Source: an uncultured Anaerolineae bacterium
Lineage (GTDB): Bacteria > Chloroflexota > Anaerolineae > Aggregatilineales > Phototrophicaceae
DNA length: 64,000 nucleotides
Reading direction: 5' to 3'
Assembly (NCBI GenBank): GCA_937995825.1
Contig: CALKJO010000002.1
Span: forward strand, 1 to 64,000
Numbering within the stretch: position 1 is the stretch's first letter; the number at the start of each line of letters is the position of its first letter. The notes under the pieces are model-generated. The model did not search any database. It was not told the origin of the DNA and worked only from the letters and a program-made list of their open reading frames with translations. Both the position numbers and the translations under genes were made by a program. Positions 57,919 through 64,000 of the stretch are shown here, piece by piece.

Positions 57919-58503
57919 ATGATCGCGCTGCGCTTCTGGAAGCCTTATGGCGTCCTGACCCAGTTCACTGACAAAGACGGCCGCCCGACGCTGGCGGATT
58001 ACATCGATCTGCCCGATGTTTACGCCGCCGGAAGGCTGGATATGGACAGCGAGGGGTTGCTCATCCTGACCGACTCCGGCTGGCTGCAAGCGCGCCTGAC
58101 CGATCCGCGCTTTGCTCATCCGCGCACGTATTGGGCACAGGTCGAGCGCGTCCCGGACGACTCCGCGCTGCGCCAGCTTCGCGAAGGCGTCATGCTCAAG
58201 GATGGCATAACGCGACCGGCGTCGGCGCGGCTGATCCATCCACCGGATGTACCTGACCGCGATCCCCCGATCCGCTATCGCGCCAGCGTGCCAACCGCAT
58301 GGCTCGAACTGACGCTGACCGAAGGGCGCAACCGCCAGGTGCGCCGGATGACCGCCGCCGTTGGACACCCGACGCTGCGGCTGGTGCGCTTTGCAGTGGG
58401 GCGCGGCGCGAGCATGATCACGCTGCATGGCTTGCAGCCCGGAGGGTGGGAGCGCCTGTCTGACAAGCAGATCGCGGCGATCCAGTCGGCGCTGCGCGGC
58501 TGA
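57919..58503 (+). CDS. rluE: rRNA pseudouridine synthase, RluE-like
   Basis: A 194-residue RsuA/RluB/C/D-family enzyme lacking the N-terminal S4 domain, which is the shape of RluE (23S rRNA U2457). The catalytic Asp41 lies in [17 protein letters not shown], and [25 protein letters not shown] is the C-terminal signature. ATG 57919 is 24 bases past recN and has no well-placed ribosome site, so it may depend on coupling. Confidence 0.92.
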   Translation: MIALRFWKPYGVLTQFTDKDGRPTLADYIDLPDVYAAGRLDMDSEGLLILTDSGWLQARLTDPRFAHPRTYWAQVERVPDDSALRQLREGVMLKDGITRPASARLIHPPDVPDRDPPIRYRASVPTAWLELTLTEGRNRQVRRMTAAVGHPTLRLVRFAVGRGASMITLHGLQPGGWERLSDKQIAAIQSALRG

Positions 58504-58540
58504 ACATGGTAAGATCGAGTCAGAGTGAAAGGCAGCACCC

Positions 58541-59119
58541 ATGACCACCCTGAATCCAACCCGCGAGCGCGTCTATACCGTCGATGACCTGTGGCGGCTG
58601 TCGCATGACCCCGCCCACGCCGACTTGCGCCTCGAACTCACCGAAGGAAAGCTGATCATCATGTCTCCCGCCAGCGTCAAACATGGAAGCCACGCGATGC
58701 GGTTCGGTTTTGTGATCATGCAGCATGTCGAAGCGCACGATCTTGGCGTCGTGACGGCGGCGGAGACAGGCTATATTCTAGGGCGCATCGATGGCAAAGA
58801 CACCGTGCGCGCTCCCGATGTCGGCTTCATCGCCAAAGCCCGCATCCCCGCCAGCGGACTGCCGGATAAGGGGTTTTTCCCAGGCGCGCCCGATCTCGCC
58901 GTCGAGATCGTCTCCCCCAACGACGACCTAGACGATCTGGCGCGCCAAATCGCGCAGTATCTGCAGGCGGGCGCGCGCATGGTGATCGCCGCTCACCCGA
59001 CCAAACAGCAGCTCCGTGTCCACACGTCGGATGGGGTGAGCATTCTCGGCATCGATGACACGCTCGGCGGATCGGTGCTGCCCGGCTTCACCTGCCCCGT
59101 CCGCAAGCTGTTAGGCTGA
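58541..59119 (+). CDS. Uma2-family putative endonuclease
   Basis: A 192-residue Uma2 (DUF820) protein with a PD-(D/E)XK fold. Core residues: RLELTEGKLIIMSPA near 28-42, RAPDVGFIAKARI (the conserved PD) near 88-101, and PDLAVEIVSPNDDLDDL near 115-131 with the catalytic Glu. Uma2 genes are multiplied in Chloroflexota and cyanobacteria; the biological role is unknown. TAAGAT (58510-58515) may be its -10 box, and AAAGG lies nine bases before the ATG. Confidence 0.88.
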   Translation: MTTLNPTRERVYTVDDLWRLSHDPAHADLRLELTEGKLIIMSPASVKHGSHAMRFGFVIMQHVEAHDLGVVTAAETGYILGRIDGKDTVRAPDVGFIAKARIPASGLPDKGFFPGAPDLAVEIVSPNDDLDDLARQIAQYLQAGARMVIAAHPTKQQLRVHTSDGVSILGIDDTLGGSVLPGFTCPVRKLLG

Positions 59120-59126
59120 GAACCCG

Positions 59127-60452
59127 ATGATCGGACGCGGACTGTGGATTCTGGTCAACGCCGGCGCGGTGGCTGCGGCGCTGGCGGAGCGCGATCTATG
59201 GGATCGGGCGCTGTGGATGCCGCTGATCGCAGTGACGATGACCACGCTGACTGCGCTGGCGCTGTTCAGCCCGCGCGCACGGCTGCGTCTGGGGGAAATG
59301 CTGGCGCGCTTTCGCCGCCATGCCATCCTGTATTGGGGGCTGATCCTGCTGGTGATCTGCGGGGCGCTGACGGCGTGGGTGCTGCGCTTTCAGCCGTCGC
59401 GAGGACGCTGGCTCGAAGCGCCGGAAGTCACGCTGATGCTGTTCGCGCTCTGGCTGGTCATGTTCCTGATCGGCTACAACCTCGATGAAGCGGCACTGCG
59501 CGACGTAGGCGGACGGATCGCGCGCAGTCGGCTTTCCGGCGTCATGGTCATGCTGACGACAACCGCCGCCCTGTTCTGGGGCGCGGAGGGGTATCTGCGC
59601 CTGTTTTACATCACCACCGATGGCTACGCGCTGACAGCGATGAGCTATCTGTGGCATTTCAATTACATGTACGGCAGAGAAAACAGTCTGGGCTATCGCG
59701 ATGCGGAGCCGCTGCCCGACTCGCCAGATCGGATTCGGATCGCGGTGATCGGCGACTCGTTCGCCATCGGGCATGGTATCGATGATCCAAACGACATGTT
59801 CGCCCAACAGCTTGAGCAGCGGCTTGACGCCCACTATGAAGTCAATCTGATCGCCCAGCAGGGCTGGAGCCTGCCCGAATACACCGCGCATCTGCGCGCG
59901 TTTCCGTTTCAGACCGACATCGTCATCCTCTCATATTACCTGAATGAGATCGAGCCGCTGGCAGCGGCATTTGGGCGCATTCCTTACGACAATTTCATCA
60001 TCCCACAGCATCCGCTTGCCCACATTTTGCTGCGCAATTTTTGCGCGATCAGCGCTGTCTACTACCTCGGCTTCCAGTTCTTCAACGACTCGCGGGCGCA
60101 GAACTACGCCACCGATCTGCTGGAGATTTTCGACGATGACGCCATCTGGTCGCTGCACGCCGATCAGATCGACTCGTTCATCGCCGAAGTCGAGGCGCGT
60201 CAGGCGCGGCTGCTCGTGCTAGTTTGGCCCAGTCTGGTCGCCGTTGAGCGCTCCGCGCCCGCCGTGCAGAAGGTGAGCGGCTATTTTGCGGAGCGCGGCG
60301 CGCAAATCGTCGATTTCTCGGCGCTGATCGATGGGCGCGAGTCGCTTGACTGGGTGGTCAACCGCTTTGACTTTCATCCGAGCATCGACGCCAACCGGAT
60401 CGCGGCTGAAGGCTTGTATCAGGCGATCACGGCGGGCGACTCAGAAAGCTGA
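59127..60452 (+). CDS. Membrane-anchored SGNH/GDSL hydrolase-like protein
   Basis: A 441-residue protein with four hydrophobic helices in residues 1-165 and a C-terminal SGNH domain. The nucleophile is Ser211 in VIGDSFAIGHGI, and Asp415/His417 in FDFHPS are likely triad members. The domain is outside the membrane or cytoplasmic depending on helix count. Such proteins often add or remove acyl groups on cell-wall or exopolysaccharide sugars. It starts seven bases after the Uma2 stop and precedes surface-protein and glycosyltransferase genes. Confidence 0.8.
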   Translation: MIGRGLWILVNAGAVAAALAERDLWDRALWMPLIAVTMTTLTALALFSPRARLRLGEMLARFRRHAILYWGLILLVICGALTAWVLRFQPSRGRWLEAPEVTLMLFALWLVMFLIGYNLDEAALRDVGGRIARSRLSGVMVMLTTTAALFWGAEGYLRLFYITTDGYALTAMSYLWHFNYMYGRENSLGYRDAEPLPDSPDRIRIAVIGDSFAIGHGIDDPNDMFAQQLEQRLDAHYEVNLIAQQGWSLPEYTAHLRAFPFQTDIVILSYYLNEIEPLAAAFGRIPYDNFIIPQHPLAHILLRNFCAISAVYYLGFQFFNDSRAQNYATDLLEIFDDDAIWSLHADQIDSFIAEVEARQARLLVLVWPSLVAVERSAPAVQKVSGYFAERGAQIVDFSALIDGRESLDWVVNRFDFHPSIDANRIAAEGLYQAITAGDSES

Positions 60453-60527
60453 AAACCTCATCGGGAACTTTTTCATCCCCCTCATCGTCCTAACTGCATA
60501 GACAGGATTTTGCAGGAGGGAAAAGTG

Positions 60528-62741
60528 ATGAAACGCCTTGTTAGGTTCGTTTTACTTCTGATCGGAGCATTGGCGGTTGTGCCGGCGTCAGCGCAAGGCT
60601 GCATCCCGTGTCCGCCGGATGTCGTCTGCACCACAGTCTGCCGTCCGTGGTGGGGAGTCTCGACCAACCCGGAATGGCTCAGGATCGATCATCACCGCGT
60701 CAATGTCGAGATCGACCGCCAGATCGCCCGGACTCAGGTGAGCATGGAATGGGTCAATGAGGGGAACGGGTTAGCGGAAGGGACGTTCCTGTTCCCACTG
60801 CCAATCGGCGCGGCGGTGGAAAACCTAGTGATGTTCATCAACAACCAGCCGATCGAGGCGCGCATCCTCGATGCGGGCGAAGCGCGGGAAATCTACGACG
60901 CGATTGTCCGCCAGTATCGCGATCCGGCGCTGCTGGAGTTCGTCGGCATGGGCGCGGTGCAGGCGAACGTCTTCCCGATCCCGCCGGGCGAGTCGCGGCG
61001 CATCGAGATCACCTATTCGCAGATTCTGGAAGTCGATCATGGGCTGATCCATTATGTGTATCCGTTCGACATCACGCGGCTGACGACCTATCGCCCGGTG
61101 CAGCAGGCGAGCATCAGCGTCCGCGTCACGGGCGATGATCCCATCGGCAGCATCTACTCCCCCAGCCACAGCATCGCCATCTCCCGTCAGGGCGATAACG
61201 CCTTCCGCGCCGGCTTCGAGGCGTCCAACTACGCGCCCGATCAGGACTTCAGCCTGTATTACGGCATCGCCAGCGAGACGATCAGCGTCAATCTGCTCAG
61301 CTACCGCGAGAGCGCGACTCAGGACGGCTTCTTCATGCTGCTGGTGCAGCCGCCGCTGGAGATTCCAGAGGAACAGGTGATCCCGCGCGACATCATCATC
61401 GTGCTGGATCAGTCGGGCAGTATGCAGGGGGCGAAGTGGGATCAGGCGCGGCAGGCGGCGACGTATGTGCTGGACAATCTGAATCCGCAGGATCGCTTCA
61501 ATGTGATCCTCTTCAGCACTGGCTGGCGAATTTTCTCCAACCAACTGGAGTCGGCAGACGTAGCAGGGGAAGCCATCGACTGGATCAACGGCATGTTCGC
61601 GGAGGGCGGCACGGACATCAACGGCGCGCTGACGGCGGCGCTGGACATGGCGCACCCCGAACGCCCGACCGCCATCCTGTTCATGACCGATGGCTTGGCG
61701 ACCGAAGGCGAGACGCGCACGCCGAATATCCTCTCCAATCTGGCAGCCGCAAGCAGCCCGAACATCCGCATTTTCACCTTTGGCGTCGGGGATGATGTCG
61801 ATACGGTGCTGCTCGACTCCATCGCCCGCGATTTTCGCGGCGCATCAACCTATGTCCGCCCGACGCAGCGGATCGACGAGGAAGTCGCCAGTCTCTACAA
61901 CAAGATCAGCGCGCCCGTGCTGCGCGATGTGGAAGTGACGTTTGACGGCGTGCGCGTCGAGTCGGTCTATCCGGCGCTGCCGCTGCCCGATCTGTTCGCG
62001 GGGACACAGCTCACGATTGTCGGGCGCTATCGCGGGTCAGCGGAGGATGTGACGGTCACGCTGAGCGGCGAGGTCAACGGCGAACGCCAGACGTTTATCT
62101 ACGACGGCTTCACCATGCGCGCGCGCGCCGGCGGCGAGGGCTTCATCGCCCGCCTGTGGGCGACGCGGCGGATCGGCGAGCTGCTCAACACGATCCGGCT
62201 CAACGGCGAGAATGCCGAGCTGATCGACAGCATCATCTCACTGAGCATCCGCTACGGCATCATCACGCCCTATACCAGCTTCCTGATCGAGGAAGACGAC
62301 ATCCTCAGCCAGATGGGGCGCGATGCAGCGGCGGCGCAGTTCTCAGCGCGGTCGGCGGAGATGGGCTTCAACGCGGCGTCGGGCGCAGGCGCGGTTGCCG
62401 CTGCCGATGCGCTGAGCGAAATGGCGGAAGCCGCCGCCCCGATGATGATGCCGCAGGCGACCATGCCCGCGCCGATGCAGCCTAGGTCACCATCCAGCGA
62501 GTTCGCAGCGCCCGCGCAAAACCCGATCCAGACCATCGACGGCAAGACCTTCATCTTGCAGGATGGCGTCTGGACGGACACCGCCTTTGAGCCGGAAGCG
62601 ATGACCCCGGTCGAGATCGCGTTTTTGAGCGATGCCTACTTCAACCTGCTGACGGAATATCCCGAACTGGCGCGCTACCTGGCGCTGGGCGAGCAGGTGA
62701 TCGTAGTGTATGACGGAGTCGCCTACCAGATCACGGCGTAA
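60528..62741 (+). CDS. Secreted VIT and von Willebrand factor A domain protein
   Basis: A 737-residue exported protein. ATG 60528 has GGAGGG eight bases upstream and a signal peptide to about residue 23 (VPASAQ), then a Cys-rich stretch (CIPCPPDVVCTTVC). Residues about 45-180 form a VIT domain (REIYDAIVRQYRDPALLEFVG), and about 285-465 a VWA domain with the MIDAS DQSGSM from Asp294. The C-terminal part is helical then proline/alanine-rich. In animals the pair occurs in inter-alpha-trypsin inhibitor heavy chains; in bacteria it is thought to mediate surface binding. Ends at a hairpin. Confidence 0.92.
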   Translation: MKRLVRFVLLLIGALAVVPASAQGCIPCPPDVVCTTVCRPWWGVSTNPEWLRIDHHRVNVEIDRQIARTQVSMEWVNEGNGLAEGTFLFPLPIGAAVENLVMFINNQPIEARILDAGEAREIYDAIVRQYRDPALLEFVGMGAVQANVFPIPPGESRRIEITYSQILEVDHGLIHYVYPFDITRLTTYRPVQQASISVRVTGDDPIGSIYSPSHSIAISRQGDNAFRAGFEASNYAPDQDFSLYYGIASETISVNLLSYRESATQDGFFMLLVQPPLEIPEEQVIPRDIIIVLDQSGSMQGAKWDQARQAATYVLDNLNPQDRFNVILFSTGWRIFSNQLESADVAGEAIDWINGMFAEGGTDINGALTAALDMAHPERPTAILFMTDGLATEGETRTPNILSNLAAASSPNIRIFTFGVGDDVDTVLLDSIARDFRGASTYVRPTQRIDEEVASLYNKISAPVLRDVEVTFDGVRVESVYPALPLPDLFAGTQLTIVGRYRGSAEDVTVTLSGEVNGERQTFIYDGFTMRARAGGEGFIARLWATRRIGELLNTIRLNGENAELIDSIISLSIRYGIITPYTSFLIEEDDILSQMGRDAAAAQFSARSAEMGFNAASGAGAVAAADALSEMAEAAAPMMMPQATMPAPMQPRSPSSEFAAPAQNPIQTIDGKTFILQDGVWTDTAFEPEAMTPVEIAFLSDAYFNLLTEYPELARYLALGEQVIVVYDGVAYQITA

Positions 62742-62764
62742 AAGCCGAATTGAGCCGCAGAGAC

Positions 62765-62805
62765 GCACAGGGCGCGGAGTCGAAGCATGACTCTGCGTCC
62801 TGTGC
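62765..62805 (+). terminator. Hairpin terminator after the VIT/VWA gene
   Basis: A 17-base-pair stem (62765-62781 with 62789-62805), two of the pairs G-U, with a seven-base loop, followed by CGTTTATT. It lies 23 bases past the stop. The ATG at 62787 lies in its loop and right arm, so it is not a likely translation start. Confidence 0.65.
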
Positions 62806-62812
62806 CGTTTAT

Positions 62813-62821
62813 TGCTATAAT
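62813..62821 (+). promoter_or_regulatory. Extended -10 promoter (TGC-TATAAT) of the glycosyltransferase operon
   Basis: TGCTATAAT (62813-62821) is an extended -10 box placed directly after the upstream terminator. The ATG of the glycosyltransferase begins seven bases downstream at 62829, about where transcription would start, so the mRNA is probably leaderless. Confidence 0.55.
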
Positions 62822-62828
62822 GCACGGC

Positions 62829-63659
62829 ATGACTCTGCTATCCGTTGTTATCGTCAACTACAACACCCGCGACGATCTGCGTGCCTGTCTGACGGCGCTG
62901 CACGACTGCCGTCCGATGCCCGAGCTGATCGTCGTCGATAATGCGTCGTCCGATGGCAGCGCCGCGATGGTCGAGGCGGAGTTCCCCCGCGTCACGCTGG
63001 TGACGCCGGGACGCAACCTGATGTTCTGCAGAGGTAACAACCTCGGCGCGGCGGTCGCGCATGGCAAATACGCGCTGCTGCTCAACCCCGATACACAGCC
63101 GCCGTCCGGCGCATTGGCGGCGATGGTCGCCTTCATGGAGTCGCACCCCGATTACGCCGGCTGCACCATGCAGATGCGCTATCCCGATGGCAACCTTCAG
63201 CGCACCTGCTCGCGCACTCCAACTTACCGCTATCTGCTGCTGACGCAGACGGCGCTGAAACTGCTGTTCCCGAAGCGGGCAAAACAGGCAGTAGATCATC
63301 ATTATTACGCCGACTGGTCGCGGGAGTGCGAGCGCGATGTGGAGGCGATGCCCGGCTCATGCTGCCTGATGCGGCGGGACGAACTGCGATTGGATGAGGA
63401 TTTATGGCTGTATTTCCCAGAGGATGACTTGGCGCGCCGCCATGCCGGGCGCAAATTCCGCTTTCTGACCAGCCATCCGATCATCCACCGCGAGAAGTCC
63501 GCCACCCGCAGCGCCCGCGCTACCGCGATCTACTTTCGCGATCTGCTCGTCTACACGCGCAAACATCATGGGCTGCCCGCCGCCGCGCTCATGTGGCTGT
63601 GTTCGCGTCCGCTGGCATGGGGCATGGCGCTGCGCTGGCGAATCCGCCCGCCCACATGA
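62829..63659 (+). CDS. Family 2 glycosyltransferase
   Basis: A 276-residue GT-A fold enzyme that moves a sugar from a nucleotide donor. SVVIVNYNTRDDL opens the domain, VVDNASSDGS holds the first acidic donor contact, and LLNPDTQPP contains the DxD-like metal motif. The rest (PGSCCLMRRDEL, EDLWLYFPEDDLARR) matches rhamnosyltransferase-like GT2 proteins. ATG 62829 is chosen over 62787, which lies within a terminator hairpin. There is no Shine-Dalgarno site, consistent with a leaderless message. Its stop overlaps the next gene by ATGA. Confidence 0.9.
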   Translation: MTLLSVVIVNYNTRDDLRACLTALHDCRPMPELIVVDNASSDGSAAMVEAEFPRVTLVTPGRNLMFCRGNNLGAAVAHGKYALLLNPDTQPPSGALAAMVAFMESHPDYAGCTMQMRYPDGNLQRTCSRTPTYRYLLLTQTALKLLFPKRAKQAVDHHYYADWSRECERDVEAMPGSCCLMRRDELRLDEDLWLYFPEDDLARRHAGRKFRFLTSHPIIHREKSATRSARATAIYFRDLLVYTRKHHGLPAAALMWLCSRPLAWGMALRWRIRPPT

Positions 63660-64000
63660 CTCGTTTTCTGATCGTCCAGATCGCCGATATCGGCGATCTG
63701 GTGCTGTCCACGCCGGCGCTTGCCGCCCTGCGCGACTCACATCCCGACGGGACGCTGACCGTGCTGACGACGCCGCACGCCGCGCCAATTTTGCAGCATA
63801 CCCGGCTTGCCGACGCCGTGCTGACGCTGCCGCGCCGCGTTCGCCCGACCGATCCGGCGCTGTTCGCGCTGGCGCGGACGCTGCGCGCCGGAAAATTCGA
63901 CGCCCTTTTGTATTTTCATCATTTCAGCACGCGGGCGGGCGCGGTCAAGCATGGGCTGATTGCGCTGGCGGCGGGCGCGCCCATCCGCGCCGGACTCGAT
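63656..64000 (+). CDS. Family 9 glycosyltransferase (heptosyltransferase-like), partial
   Basis: The first 115 residues of a GT9-family enzyme; the window ends before its stop. The N-terminus FLIVQIADIGDLVLSTPALAALRDSHPDG is the typical family opening, and DALLYFHHFSTRAGAVKHGLIALAAG follows as expected. These enzymes add heptose or other sugars to lipopolysaccharide cores or, in non-Gram-negatives, to other surface glycans. It starts with ATGA at the GT2 stop, so both act in one glycan pathway. Confidence 0.88.
   Translation, partial: MTRFLIVQIADIGDLVLSTPALAALRDSHPDGTLTVLTTPHAAPILQHTRLADAVLTLPRRVRPTDPALFALARTLRAGKFDALLYFHHFSTRAGAVKHGLIALAAGAPIRAGLD

Noticed and set aside
62787-62828. An upstream ATG for the GT2 gene at 62787
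   Set aside because: It lies in the loop and right arm of a terminator hairpin, upstream of the -10 box, and adds residues not typical for the family.

Overview
The window is 64 kb of GC-rich, gene-dense bacterial chromosome carrying 53 genes or gene fragments that I can support. The gene mix fits a member of the Chloroflexota, probably an Anaerolineae relative: ribonuclease Y and a NfeD/slipin pair, a sortase with a long cytoplasmic tail, surface proteins joining SH3b domains to Thr/Pro-rich linkers, a propeller/di-heme fusion and many Uma2- and SBP_bac_5-type proteins. This assignment rests on gene content only; there is no rRNA gene in the window, and I found no tRNA gene, CRISPR array, prophage or insertion sequence.

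Layout. 1-2365: the end of an unknown gene, then a leftward methyltransferase/sortase/small membrane protein operon. 2559-7514: a PAS histidine kinase with a nuclease-like partner, an SLC13-type permease with two TrkA-C domains, and a secreted HExxH metallopeptidase. 7632-14849: a complete peptide-type ABC transporter operon (binding protein, two permeases, two ATPases) that also contains an alpha/beta hydrolase and a 59-residue membrane protein; the second permease carries an unusual insert. 14883-18128: leftward recX, rny and trmB. 18450-27395: an atypical SDR, a large secreted P-domain protein, an HNH nuclease, a P1B-4 metal ATPase, a Tat-exported binding protein and glpK. 27467-34452: envelope genes (TPR/SH3b membrane protein, SH3b-LysM protein, L,D-transpeptidase), an Stf0 sulfotransferase and an M20 amidohydrolase. 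34691-41082: nfeD-slipin, acyl-CoA dehydrogenase, a TPR protein and a two-component system. 41087-48596: fused ATP sulfurylase/APS kinase, uvrC, a secreted 5'-nucleotidase and ilvD. 48650-53343: a secreted SH3 protein, an MFS transporter and the propeller/di-heme protein. 53464-58503: nadK, a CcrM-type DNA methyltransferase, a B-box membrane protein, recN and a pseudouridine synthase. 58541-64000: Uma2, SGNH hydrolase, VIT/VWA protein and two glycosyltransferases, the last cut by the window edge.

Likely links between genes: the fused ATP sulfurylase/APS kinase can make PAPS, the donor the Stf0 sulfotransferase needs, and no APS or PAPS reductase is visible here, so sulfation rather than sulfur assimilation is a reasonable reading. 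The most unusual items are the OppC-type permease whose first external loop holds about 100 residues resembling part of a periplasmic binding protein, the CcrM/RAMA methyltransferase placed between nadK and recN, and a glycosyltransferase gene that appears to be read from a leaderless transcript.
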